From NCBI GenBank assembly GCA_902493375.1, contig CABUPH010000005.1, forward strand, positions 1 to 64,000: a DNA stretch of 64,000 nt, written 5' to 3'. The translations under genes and the position numbers were made by a program. Positions 56,966-64,000 of the stretch are shown here, piece after piece (positions within the stretch are counted from its first letter, which is position 1; each line of letters begins with the position of its first letter). The notes below the pieces were generated by a model, which saw only the letters and a program-made list of their open reading frames with translations, was not told the origin of the DNA and searched no databases. This DNA is from an uncultured Collinsella sp. (GTDB lineage: Bacteria > Actinomycetota > Coriobacteriia > Coriobacteriales > Coriobacteriaceae).

Positions 56966-57763
56966 ATGAATCTTGAGGGAATCAAACTGATCGCCTGCGA
57001 TTTGGATGGCACGCTGCTGCATCCGGGAGAGCGCGAGCCGCGTCCCGAGGCATTTGAGCTCATCGATGAACTGCATCGTCGCGGTATCGTGTTTATGCCG
57101 GCGAGCGGTCGCCAATATGCGAGCTTGCGTTACCTCTTTGCCCCGGTGGCCGATGAGCTCGCCTATGTATGCGAAAACGGAGCCCTGGTGATGAGCGAGG
57201 GGCGTGCCGTTGTCAAGCGTTCCATGGAGCGTAGCCTTGCTATGGATATCGCGAATGCCGTGGTTGCGTATCCCCATGCCGACGTGACCCTTTCGTGTGA
57301 GGGGCACCTCTACACCATGAGCGGCAACGATGCGTTCGTCGATCATTTGCGCTATGAGGTCCACTGCGATGTGGCGGTGGTCGACCGTCCCGAGGACATC
57401 GAAGAGGACGTCATTAAGATTGCCTTCCAGACGCCCGAGGTGAATCAGCCGGCGGCCCTGGAGTATTTTGAGCGCCTCTTTAGCGACCGTGCCGACGTGA
57501 TGACGTCGGGAACCGAGTGGACGGACTTTATCGGCTTTGGTTCGGGCAAGGGTTCCGCGCTTGCCGATTACGGTCGTGCCCTGGGAATTTCGCCCGACGA
57601 GATGATGGCGTTTGGCGATAACGAAAACGACCGCGACATGCTCAACGTCGTGGGCCATCCTTATCTAATGGAGAGCTGCAATCCCTCTATGCGTGGCATC
57701 AACGACCGCGTCCGCTACGTGCGTACGGTCGAAGAAGAACTGCGCCGCCTGCTCGCCGAGTAG
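56966..57763 (+). CDS. HAD superfamily phosphatase (Cof/IIB type)
   Basis: A 265-residue phosphatase with nucleophile motif I CDLDGTLLHPGE, motif II MPASGRQYASL, a IIB cap domain, and motif IV MAFGDNENDRDML. Enzymes of this group hydrolyse sugar phosphates, flavin mononucleotide or pyridoxal phosphate. Specificity cannot be read here. ATG 56966 follows GGGGGA. The earlier in-frame start runs through the 15-bp inverted repeat and was discarded. Confidence 0.88.
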   Translation: MNLEGIKLIACDLDGTLLHPGEREPRPEAFELIDELHRRGIVFMPASGRQYASLRYLFAPVADELAYVCENGALVMSEGRAVVKRSMERSLAMDIANAVVAYPHADVTLSCEGHLYTMSGNDAFVDHLRYEVHCDVAVVDRPEDIEEDVIKIAFQTPEVNQPAALEYFERLFSDRADVMTSGTEWTDFIGFGSGKGSALADYGRALGISPDEMMAFGDNENDRDMLNVVGHPYLMESCNPSMRGINDRVRYVRTVEEELRRLLAE

Positions 57764-57778
57764 GCATGTCCCAAACAT

Positions 57779-58159
57779 CTACCGGCAGTCGGGGCAGAGA
57801 CCCTCGAAGATGGTGTAGTGCGACGTGACGTGCCAGCCGATTTGCTCGGACGCTTTGGCGTCGAGCTGGGCATCGAAGGGGAGCGGTACGTCGATGACGC
57901 GGCTGCATGAGGTGCAGATGATATGCGCATGCGGCTCGATCGTGCGATCGAAGCGGCTGCCGCCCGGCGTCTTGATGGAGAGAATCTCGCCGGCGTCGGC
58001 CAAGAGATTGAGGTTGCGGTAGACCGTGCCGCGGCTGATCTTGTCATCCTGTTCGCGCACGGCGTTGTAGATTTCGTCGGCGGTGGGATGGTTATAGCTT
58101 TGGCGCACGGCGTCAAGAACCAGCTTTCGCTGCTTGGTATTCCTTCTTTGCACCGCCAT
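57779..58159 (-). CDS. Fur-family transcriptional regulator
   Basis: A 126-residue metal-dependent repressor of the Fur/PerR type. The winged-helix part is TKQRKLVLDAVRQSYNHPTADEIYNAVREQDDKISRGTVYRNLNLLADAGEI (positions about 8-60; recognition helix SRGTVYRNLNLL). Then come HAHIICTSC and the C-terminal CPDC, two CxxC pairs that hold structural zinc. The size and HAHIICTSC pattern resemble PerR more than Fur, but sensing type cannot be fixed. GAGGCGAGG precedes the start. TATCAT with a poor -35 upstream (58196-58224) may be its promoter. Confidence 0.88.
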   Translation of the reverse strand: MAVQRRNTKQRKLVLDAVRQSYNHPTADEIYNAVREQDDKISRGTVYRNLNLLADAGEILSIKTPGGSRFDRTIEPHAHIICTSCSRVIDVPLPFDAQLDAKASEQIGWHVTSHYTIFEGLCPDCR

Positions 58160-58220
58160 GCGCCTCGCCTCTTTTCTATCAACGGTCGTAGGTAAATGAT
58201 ACCGTATTTAGCACACAATA

Positions 58221-58631
58221 CTAATAACGAGGCGTGAAACCGTCTTCATTGGTAAGTGGGGCTCGGGCCTGGGCGTCTACGAGGCGAAAACGCGTTCCCA
58301 TGCGCTCGTAGGAGGCATGAAGCGCCTCGAGATGAGATAGGATATTTGCCGGAGCTCCCTGTATCTCCATCTCGACTGAGCCGTCTTCCATGTTACGCAC
58401 CCAGCCGGTGAGCGCGCGTGCCTGCGCGAGGTTGGTGTTGGTAAAGCGAAAGCCAACGCCCTGGACTTGCCCCGCCCAGCGCAGGAAATAGCGCAGGGGA
58501 GTGTCTTGAGTGGCCCCGTCGCTTGCGAGCACAGTAAGCCTGCGGCGCAGCTCGAGCTCGACGTTTGATGGTTTTTGAGGCTCTCGACTGCCGCCGGTGA
58601 CACTGGAGAAGAACGTATCGAAGAGGCCCAT
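58221..58631 (-). CDS. Acylphosphatase with N-terminal extension
   Basis: Hydrolyses carboxyl-phosphate bonds such as in acetyl phosphate. Of 136 residues, the last 90 or so are the acylphosphatase fold, with the catalytic Arg in GQVQGVGFRFT and Asn in GWVRNMEDG. About 45 N-terminal residues, rich in polar groups, are additional. It starts 2 bases after the stop of the upstream oxidoreductase gene (TAGCGATG) with only a weak ribosome site, so it is probably translated by re-initiation. Confidence 0.85.
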   Translation of the reverse strand: MGLFDTFFSSVTGGSREPQKPSNVELELRRRLTVLASDGATQDTPLRYFLRWAGQVQGVGFRFTNTNLAQARALTGWVRNMEDGSVEMEIQGAPANILSHLEALHASYERMGTRFRLVDAQARAPLTNEDGFTPRY

Positions 58632-58633
58632 CG

Positions 58634-59740
58634 CTATGCCTGCTTGCCTGCGTCGGCCGGGAAGGTTATGCCGGCCTGCTGGCGCACGGCATCCATGATG
58701 CGCAGTGAGACGAGTGTGACATCGCGGTAGTGGCCAAGCTCGTGGCGTCCCGCCGGGGTCTCCCAAATCTCTTCCTTAACGTTATCGATGCCGCCGATGG
58801 CGGTGATAAAGTCTGTGAGTTCGTATTCCATAGTGTTGCTCGATTTGGGCAGGTCGAGCACGCGGCCGTTCTCGCCCTGTTCGCGCGGTGCCTCGGTCGC
58901 CGAGCCGCGTACGACGTCGCCGCGATAGTCGATGCGGACGTTGCGGGGCGTGGACAGATGGTCGATCTGGATAGTGCCACGCTCGCCTTCGATCTGCGAG
59001 GGCAGCAGGTCATTCGTAATTTTGGAGTGCGCGAGCTCGACGGAGATACGGCCACCGCCGTAGCTGGCGAGGATGGAACCGCAGCCGTCGATGGGGCCGT
59101 GCGTGAGCTGTCGCGTGGCGGGGTCGAGCAGAGTAGCCATGCTCGTAAGGCCGGAGGGCATGCCGAAAATCTCGACCATGGGCTCGACGGTGTAGACGCC
59201 AATGTCCATGAGGGAACCCGATGCCATATTGCAGTCGAAGATATTGGTGGCGCGTCCCGCGAGAATCTCGTTGTAGCGCGAGGAATATTTGCCAAAGCGC
59301 AATGAGGCGCGGCGGATGGGGGCGATCTCGCCCAGGGCGTCCTCGATGGCGTGGAAGGCGGGGTCGTGGAGGGGACGCATGGCCTCGAGGGCCACGACAC
59401 CTGCTGCCTCGGCAGCGCGGAAGACTTCCAGCGCCTGCGCTTCGGTGGCGCAGAAGGGCTTCTCGACGATGACGTGCTTGCCACCGGCGATGCAGGCAAG
59501 GGCCTGCTCGTAGTGAAGCGCGTTAGGGCTGCCGATATAGACGGCGTCGACGTCGGCGGCTGCCGCGAGCTCATCGAGTGAAGTAAAGTTTCGCTCGCCA
59601 CCGCGCTCGGCGGTAAAGGCGGCACCGCGATTGGCATCGCGTGAAAGCGTGCCCACAAACGCGGCTTGGTCGTTGGCGTTGACAACTTGGATAAAGTCGT
59701 CGGTGATCATGGATGTGCCGATGGTCGCGATGCGCAGCAT
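58634..59740 (-). CDS. Gfo/Idh/MocA-family oxidoreductase
   Basis: A 368-residue NAD(P)-dependent oxidoreductase. The N-terminal Rossmann fold has IATIGTSMITDDFIQ, DAVYIGSPNALHYEQA and KHVIVEKPFCATEAQA (the EKP motif with the catalytic Lys). The C-terminal alpha/beta domain provides substrate binding. Family members act on sugars, inositols or bile-pigment-like compounds. No clue to the substrate is nearby, apart from coupling to acylphosphatase. ATG 59740 has AAGGGGGA. Confidence 0.88.
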   Translation of the reverse strand: MLRIATIGTSMITDDFIQVVNANDQAAFVGTLSRDANRGAAFTAERGGERNFTSLDELAAAADVDAVYIGSPNALHYEQALACIAGGKHVIVEKPFCATEAQALEVFRAAEAAGVVALEAMRPLHDPAFHAIEDALGEIAPIRRASLRFGKYSSRYNEILAGRATNIFDCNMASGSLMDIGVYTVEPMVEIFGMPSGLTSMATLLDPATRQLTHGPIDGCGSILASYGGGRISVELAHSKITNDLLPSQIEGERGTIQIDHLSTPRNVRIDYRGDVVRGSATEAPREQGENGRVLDLPKSSNTMEYELTDFITAIGGIDNVKEEIWETPAGRHELGHYRDVTLVSLRIMDAVRQQAGITFPADAGKQA

Positions 59741-59813
59741 ACGTCCCCCTTGCGTTGTTTGGTCTACAGGATGAGTGTAGCGCGTGGGGATATAAAGCTG
59801 CGCGAAAACGCTA

Positions 59814-60299
59814 TTACAGGTCGCTCTCGTTAAAGCCGGCGTCGATATCGAGGCTGCTGCCGTCGGCCGCCGTGGTGGCGAGCTCATCGCAGCGCTCGTT
59901 GAGCTCGTGACCGGCGTGACCCTTAACCCAGATGAACTCAACCTTGTGCTTGCTTTTGGCGGTGAGTAGGCGCTCCCACAGGTCGCGGTTCTTGACGGGT
60001 TGCTTGTTGGCGGTTTTCCATCCGCGCTTTTTCCAGCCGTCGATCCAGTGCTTGTTAAAGGCGTTGACGACATACTGCGAATCGGAATGGACTTCGACCT
60101 CGCAAGGGCGGTTGAGCGCCTCGAGCGCCACGATGACCGCCATGAGTTCCATGCGGTTGTTGGTGGTCTTGGCATAGCCGCGCGAAAGCTCGGAGGTGAA
60201 GGTCTTGCCGGCGGGGTTGGTGTATTTGAGCACGGCGCCGTAGCCGCCGCGTCCCGGATTTGATCGGGCCGAGCCGTCGGTATAGATGATGACCTTCAC
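59814..60299 (-). CDS. rnhA: Ribonuclease HI
   Basis: Degrades the RNA strand of RNA-DNA hybrids. The 161-residue protein has all catalytic carboxylates: IIYTDGSARSNPG (Asp), NNRMELMAVIVAL (Glu), VHSDSQYV (Asp) and the last in ERCDELA. The His loop is KGHAGHELN. The start is GTG 60299, preceded by AAAGGAAG. The longer frame to 60350 has no such site. Confidence 0.94.
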   Translation of the reverse strand: MKVIIYTDGSARSNPGRGGYGAVLKYTNPAGKTFTSELSRGYAKTTNNRMELMAVIVALEALNRPCEVEVHSDSQYVVNAFNKHWIDGWKKRGWKTANKQPVKNRDLWERLLTAKSKHKVEFIWVKGHAGHELNERCDELATTAADGSSLDIDAGFNESDL

Positions 60300-60398
60300 G
60301 GGCTTCCTTTCGTTGGGTACGTTTCGTGTGAGTGACCATTGTAGCGCCATGCCCGCCGGGGGCCAGCAATCTACGATTTCTACCCCGTCTTCGGACTG

Positions 60399-61301
60399 TT
60401 AGTTGGCATGGATGATGCGGTTGAGCTCGTCGAGGTATTGCTGCAAGAGGAGAGAGGGCTTGCGCTCGTCGTGCATGATGTAGCCAACGTGCATCGTTGG
60501 GGCGTCTGCTAGCGGGATCGATGCCATGCCCCATTGCATTTCATTGGAGAGGACACCGGTCGACAGGGTGTAACCGTTCGACGTGATAAGTAAGTTAGTA
60601 AGTGTTCCGCGGTCCGAGATTCGTATGTTGCGGTCGCAAGGGATATAGCTAAAAGGTTCCTCGGCGTAATAGAAGGAGTTTGAGGTTCCCTGCTCAAAGC
60701 TGTAGCGCGTATAGGGCGTGAGGTCGGCAAGGGACAGCTGAGGGCGGCGGGCGAGCGGGTGGCGCTCGCTAACGAAGACGTGGACCGTCGCGTCGAATAG
60801 GGGATGGAAGCTTGCACGGGCATCGGCGAAGGCCTTCTGCAGAACGCGGGCGTTAAAGTCATCCAGATACAGAATGCCGATATCGCTGCGAAACGCACGG
60901 ACGTCATCGATGATCTGCGATGTGGTGGTCTCGCGCATGATGAACTCGAACTTGCTGTCGCGGCAGCGCTCGACCACGTTGACAAAGGCCTCGACCGAAA
61001 AGGCGTAGTGCTGGGCGGAAATGGCGAGGCGGGCTTGCGGGGTGCCGCCGTCCTCGTAGCGCGCCTCGAGCATGTCGGCCTGCTCTACGACCTGGCGCGC
61101 ATAGCCCAAAAGCTCGGTGCCGTCGTTGGTGAGCGTGACGCCGCGGCTGGAGCGCGTAAAGATCTCCAGATGGAGCTCCTGTTCCAGGCTTTTGACGGCA
61201 TTGGAGATATTGGACTGAGCGGTATAGAGGCGCTGAGCTGCGGCGTTGATTGAGCCGGACTCTGCCACGGCGATAAGAAAACGAAGCTGCTGGAGGGTCA
61301 T
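60399..61301 (-). CDS. LysR-family transcriptional regulator
   Basis: A 300-residue regulator. The N-terminal helix-turn-helix is MTLQQLRFLIAVAESGSINAAAQRLYTAQSNISNAVKSLEQEL (positions 1-43; recognition helix TAQSNISNAVKSLE). The C-terminal effector domain is of the periplasmic-binding fold. It is divergent from metY with 275 bases between, the usual LysR layout, so it most likely controls metY in response to a sulfur metabolite such as O-acetylserine or homocysteine. GAAAGGAC precedes the start. Confidence 0.9.
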   Translation of the reverse strand: MTLQQLRFLIAVAESGSINAAAQRLYTAQSNISNAVKSLEQELHLEIFTRSSRGVTLTNDGTELLGYARQVVEQADMLEARYEDGGTPQARLAISAQHYAFSVEAFVNVVERCRDSKFEFIMRETTTSQIIDDVRAFRSDIGILYLDDFNARVLQKAFADARASFHPLFDATVHVFVSERHPLARRPQLSLADLTPYTRYSFEQGTSNSFYYAEEPFSYIPCDRNIRISDRGTLTNLLITSNGYTLSTGVLSNEMQWGMASIPLADAPTMHVGYIMHDERKPSLLLQQYLDELNRIIHAN

Positions 61302-61362
61302 CGGTGCCCGTCCTTTCGATAGCTATCTAAAAAACCGATAACAGGTTAGCGCTTTTAAGTGA

Positions 61363-61391
61363 TTGACCGAGCGAAACAATGCTCGTACTAT
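61363..61391 (+). promoter_or_regulatory. metY promoter
   Basis: TTGACC and TACTAT are exactly 17 bases apart. The spacer contains a GAGC/GCTC inverted repeat. Transcription would begin near 61398, about 180 bases before metY. Confidence 0.78.
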
Positions 61392-61460
61392 TCAAAACAC
61401 ACAAAGGCGGTAGGTAATTAAGCCGACCACGGAACCGGGATGTCAAAAGGAGGACCGCAT

Positions 61461-61514
61461 ATGAACTGCTTGCCAAGACGAATGCCGGGCTCCTGTTTGC
61501 GCCCGTTGGCGTGA
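61461..61514 (+). CDS. 17-codon leader ORF of metY (putative attenuator peptide)
   Basis: MNCLPRRMPGSCLRPLA, read from ATG 61461 to TGA 61512-61514, is preceded by AAAAGGAGGACCGCAT, a near-ideal ribosome site, so translation is likely. It contains two Cys and two Met codons. Codons 10-17 overlap a two-part hairpin (61490-61521: CTCCTG-TTT-GCGCC-CGTT-GGCGT-GAT-CAGGAG). The CTCCT of that hairpin could alternatively pair with the AGGAG of the metY ribosome site (61566-61570). The arrangement suggests translation-dependent control of metY by cysteine or methionine supply. It is too short for family recognition. Confidence 0.65.
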   Translation: MNCLPRRMPGSCLRPLA

Positions 61515-61521
61515 TCAGGAG
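61490..61521 (+). promoter_or_regulatory. Leader hairpin overlapping the metY leader ORF
   Basis: CTCCTG/CAGGAG and GCGCC/GGCGT stack with a symmetric 3-base internal loop. The structure includes the leader stop codon. A pyrimidine-rich stretch (CTTACTTTTCTCTTATTTATTTAC) follows from about 61528. Confidence 0.65.
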
Positions 61522-61576
61522 ACAGCGACTTACTTTTCTCTTATTTATTTACTTTCGTTCGATCAAGGAGATCATC

Positions 61577-62887
61577 ATGAGCCAGTTCATCAACAACCCC
61601 GAGCACACCTTTGGTTTCGATACCCTGCAGCTTCATGTTGGCCAGGAGAGCGCCGACCCCGCATCCGACTCCCGCGCCGTGCCTATCTACCAGACCACGA
61701 GCTATGTGTTCCGCAACTCCCAGCACGCCGCCGACCGCTTTGGTCTTGCCGACGCCGGTAACATCTACGGCCGTCTGACCAACTCCACCCAGGGCGTCTT
61801 TGAGGACCGTATCGCCGCGCTCGAGGGTGGCGTGGCCGGTCTTGCCGTCGCCTCCGGTGCCGCTGCCATCACCTATACCCTGCAGGCTCTTGCCCAGGCC
61901 GGTGACCACGTGGTGGCTCAGAAGACCATCTACGGTGGCTCCTACAACCTGCTGGAGCATACGCTCTCCCAGTTTGGCGTCGAGACCACGTTTGTCGATG
62001 CTCATAACCTGGAAGAGGTTGAGGGTGCCATCAAGGACAACACTACGGTCATCTACCTCGAGACGCTCGGCAACCCCAATTCCGACATTCCCAACATCGA
62101 CGCTATCTCCGAGGTCGCCAAGAAGCACGGTCTTCCGGTCGTCGTCGATAACACCTTCGGCACCCCGTATCTGTTCCGTCCGCTGGAGCACGGCGCCAAC
62201 ATCGTCGTTCACTCCGCAACTAAGTTCATCGGCGGCCACGGTACCTCGCTGGGCGGTGTGATCGTCGACGGCGGTAACTTCGATTGGAAGGCGAGTGGCA
62301 AGTACGCCCAGATCGCTGAGCCCAACCCCTCCTACCATGGCGTCTCGTTTGCCGAGGCTGCCGGTCCCGCTGCCTTCGCGACCTATGTCCGCGCCATCTT
62401 GCTGCGCGACGAGGGCGCCTGCATCAGCCCGTTCAACGCCTGGGTCCTGCTCCAGGGCACCGAGACTCTGTCGCTGCGCGTCGACCGTCATGTCGAGAAC
62501 ACCAAGAAGGTCGTTGAGTTCCTGGCTGGTGACAGCCATGTCGCCAAGGTGAACCACCCGAGCCTGTCTGAGCACCCCGATCACGAGCTCTATCAGAAGT
62601 ACTTCCCCAACGGTGGCGCGTCGATCTTCACCTTTGAGATTAAGGGTGGCCAGGAGGCAGCTTGGAAGTTCATCGATCATCTGCAGGTGTTCTCGCTGCT
62701 CGCCAACGTGGCCGACGTCAAGTCGCTCGTCGTGCACCCGGCTACCACCACGCACTCCCAGCTCTCTGCCGAGGAGCTCGCCGAGCAGAACATCACGCCC
62801 TCCACGATCCGTCTTTCCATCGGTACCGAGAACGCCGAGGACATCATTTGGGATCTGAAGCAGGCCTTCGCCGCGCTGGACGAGTAA
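61577..62887 (+). CDS. metY: O-acetylhomoserine sulfhydrylase
   Basis: PLP enzyme that makes homocysteine from O-acetylhomoserine and sulfide (methionine synthesis), possibly also cysteine from O-acetylserine. The 436-residue protein has GFDTLQLHVGQ at the start, AVPIYQTTSYVF, the YGRLTNSTQ segment, and the PLP Lys in HSATKFIGGHG. It shows the C-terminal SLRVDRHVENT ... VVHPATTTHSQL block typical of the Cys/Met metabolism family with the MetY-type longer middle. ATG 61577 has AAGGAG at 61565-61570. It is regulated probably by the divergent LysR and by the leader ORF. Confidence 0.94.
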   Translation: MSQFINNPEHTFGFDTLQLHVGQESADPASDSRAVPIYQTTSYVFRNSQHAADRFGLADAGNIYGRLTNSTQGVFEDRIAALEGGVAGLAVASGAAAITYTLQALAQAGDHVVAQKTIYGGSYNLLEHTLSQFGVETTFVDAHNLEEVEGAIKDNTTVIYLETLGNPNSDIPNIDAISEVAKKHGLPVVVDNTFGTPYLFRPLEHGANIVVHSATKFIGGHGTSLGGVIVDGGNFDWKASGKYAQIAEPNPSYHGVSFAEAAGPAAFATYVRAILLRDEGACISPFNAWVLLQGTETLSLRVDRHVENTKKVVEFLAGDSHVAKVNHPSLSEHPDHELYQKYFPNGGASIFTFEIKGGQEAAWKFIDHLQVFSLLANVADVKSLVVHPATTTHSQLSAEELAEQNITPSTIRLSIGTENAEDIIWDLKQAFAALDE

Positions 62888-63199
62888 GGCGACTTGTGCA
62901 AGGACCCCTTGCGACTCGATAGGTATAACTGCATAAAATGCCTGCTCAAGGCGCCTGCGCAAGCAATGGTTGCGCAGGCGCCTTTTTTGCATAGGAAGGG
63001 CGCTATTACAGGGTTTTTGGCATGCTTTATGCATTCGAGTTGTGGAAAACTCCTGTTGAGAGGATGTGAGTTTTACGCAATTGACGTGCGCCTTTTGAGT
63101 AAAACCGCAGGTCGCGATTTGCTCGAGGTACTATGCAGCGCGATCGAATCACACGCAGCTCAAACGCAGCAAAAACGCACTACGGAGGTTTCCAGCTAC
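62888..63199 (+). other. Region between metY and the secreted-protein gene
   Basis: It contains the metY terminator (62949-62988) and about 210 bases upstream of the secreted-protein gene, in which I find no convincing promoter. A TTGACG at 63080 lacks a matching -10. A GAGTT/AACTC inverted repeat and a DnaA-box-like TGTGGAAAA occur singly. Confidence 0.5.
62949..62988 (+). terminator. Terminator of metY
   Basis: A perfect 14-bp stem (AGGCGCCTGCGCAA / TTGCGCAGGCGCCT) with a 7-base loop and six T. Confidence 0.93.
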
Positions 63200-63976
63200 A
63201 TGAGGATCGATTCACGAAAACCGAAAGCCGCCGCCCTTTCCGCCGCTCTGACCGTGGCGCTTTTGGCGGGCGCCGGCGCAACTGATGCCCACGCGGCAAC
63301 ACTGTCCGATACGGTTGGATCTACGCCGTCCGAGACGACGCTGGTACAGCCCGTTGATTATCGCGGCGATGGTTATGGTTCCATGCAGGAGTGGAACGCC
63401 TCGATGGAGGCCAAGCGCGATTCCCTTGAGATGCGCGCTCAGATTATCCTAAACATGTATGGTGACTATGCCACCGATGACGAGCGCGCTGTGCTGCAGG
63501 GTTGTATCGATGGTGCGGGCAGCCTTTTGACGATGGGGGAGGTCGACGCGAAGTCGACCGAGCTCGATGAGCTGCGCACTGCGCTTGAGAATGCCAAGCG
63601 CGAAGCGCTCGAGGCCGCTGCCGCCGAGGCAGAGGCTGCCGAGGCCGCCCAGGCTTCGTACTACAACGCCGGCTACACTCCGTCCTACGCGTCTGCCGCG
63701 TCCTACGCGAACGGATCGGGCCTGACGCGCTCTGCGGGTGTCAATAACTACAACGGGCGCCGCGAGACCTATTACAGCAGCAATGTGCTTTATCACTATC
63801 GCACGGGCGAATGGACTCAGGATTCTGAGGGCTTCTGGCGCGATTCCGACGGCTATTACGTTGTTGCCGCGGGCGATATGGCCCAGGGCTCGACCTTTAC
63901 GGGCTCCAAGGGTGATTGCAAGGTCTATGACTCCGGCTGCGCCGCCGGAACCACCGACTACTACACCGGTTGGTAA
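63200..63976 (+). CDS. Secreted protein with coiled coil and C-terminal wall-associated domain
   Basis: A 258-residue exported protein of unknown function. A Sec signal peptide covers about residues 1-33 (basic DSRKPK, hydrophobic ALTVALLAGAGA, cleavage after AHA). An Ala/Glu-rich coiled coil lies at about 115-150. A Tyr/Ser-rich linker follows, then a C-terminal domain of about 75 residues starting YNGRRETYYSS, with YRDSDGYYVVAAGD-like and KVYDSGCAAGTTDYY segments. That ending recurs in secreted proteins and wall hydrolases of Gram-positive anaerobes and may be a double-psi barrel-like module; this is from memory. Two Cys (GDC, SGC) could form a disulfide. ACGGAGGTT precedes ATG 63200. The earlier in-frame start at 62894 crosses the terminator. 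Confidence 0.75.
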   Translation: MRIDSRKPKAAALSAALTVALLAGAGATDAHAATLSDTVGSTPSETTLVQPVDYRGDGYGSMQEWNASMEAKRDSLEMRAQIILNMYGDYATDDERAVLQGCIDGAGSLLTMGEVDAKSTELDELRTALENAKREALEAAAAEAEAAEAAQASYYNAGYTPSYASAASYANGSGLTRSAGVNNYNGRRETYYSSNVLYHYRTGEWTQDSEGFWRDSDGYYVVAAGDMAQGSTFTGSKGDCKVYDSGCAAGTTDYYTGW

Positions 63977-64000
63977 TCTGCCATCAGAGCAAAATAGGCA

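Noticed and set aside
61302..61576. SAM or other sulfur-related riboswitch upstream of metY
   Set aside because: No SAM-I, SAM-II or SAM-IV core sequence is recognisable. The leader ORF with hairpin explains the space better.
63041..63049. DnaA-box-like TGTGGAAAA and possible replication origin
   Set aside because: A single imperfect box without a cluster, an AT-rich unwinding region, or dnaA/dnaN genes.
1..64000. CRISPR arrays, prophage or insertion sequences
   Set aside because: No regularly spaced repeats, cas genes, transposases, integrases or phage structural genes were seen.

Overview
The window is a contiguous, gene-dense, moderately high G+C chromosome segment. It most likely comes from an anaerobic gut actinobacterium of the class Coriobacteriia, and Collinsella or a close relative is my best guess. 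The basis is gene order and physiology, not a database match. The blocks coaE–uvrB–uvrA and uvrC–rapZ–whiA–gap–pgk–tpiA–secG follow the order known from Actinobacteria. There is an oxygen-sensitive class III ribonucleotide reductase (nrdDG), a sialic-acid utilisation cluster and peptide uptake. No prophage, insertion sequence or CRISPR array was seen.

Layout. 1-17.2 kb: coaE, a lytic transglycosylase, uvrB, three minus-strand genes (two FAD proteins and an Mrp-type Fe-S carrier), an LtaS-type sulfatase-fold membrane protein, uvrA, ybaK, murJ and uvrC. 17.2-28.0 kb: a putative nan (sialic acid) operon with a twin-arginine lipoprotein binding protein, a permease, a fused permease-ATPase, a second ATPase, two tandem esterase-fold proteins (the second lacks the nucleophile serine), nanA, nanK and nanE. 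It sits between uvrC and rapZ, which are neighbours in other Actinobacteria. 28.0-35.2 kb: rapZ, whiA (no yvcK between them), then gap, pgk, tpiA, gpmI and secG. 35.2-41.4 kb: a five-gene oligopeptide ABC transporter. 41.4-48.3 kb: a hairpin-rich non-coding stretch, tRNA-Leu, a PAS/GAF/PP2C phosphatase with a STAS-HATPase fusion (a partner-switching pair), tRNA-Gly/Cys/Gly, a collapsed tRNA-Gly remnant, a GH13 glucosidase, tRNA-Gly and tRNA-Val. 48.3-53.9 kb: nrdD and nrdG behind an NrdR-type box, then folE, an HD-domain gene and folB. 53.9-64 kb: a YgjP-type metalloprotease, an M19 dipeptidase, a SlyD-like FKBP next to an orphan UreE, a HAD phosphatase, a Fur-family regulator, acylphosphatase, a Gfo/Idh oxidoreductase, RNase H, a LysR regulator divergent from metY (which has a short Cys-containing leader ORF), and a secreted protein.

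The most unusual signal is a family of long hairpins. Three elements (41436-41567, 41749-41873, 51480-51563) have arms of unrelated sequence that are nevertheless almost perfectly self-complementary. All three share the same unpaired linkers: CCGCAG on one side and ATGnnnGAGGAC on the other. Two of them have identical geometry, with 29-bp outer and 14-bp inner stems. Variable but compensated stems around fixed internal loops are what a structured RNA family, or a protein-recognised DNA hairpin family, would look like. I cannot match them to any described class. A second notable item is the metY leader, where a 17-codon ORF overlaps a hairpin whose 5' arm could alternatively pair with the metY ribosome binding site.
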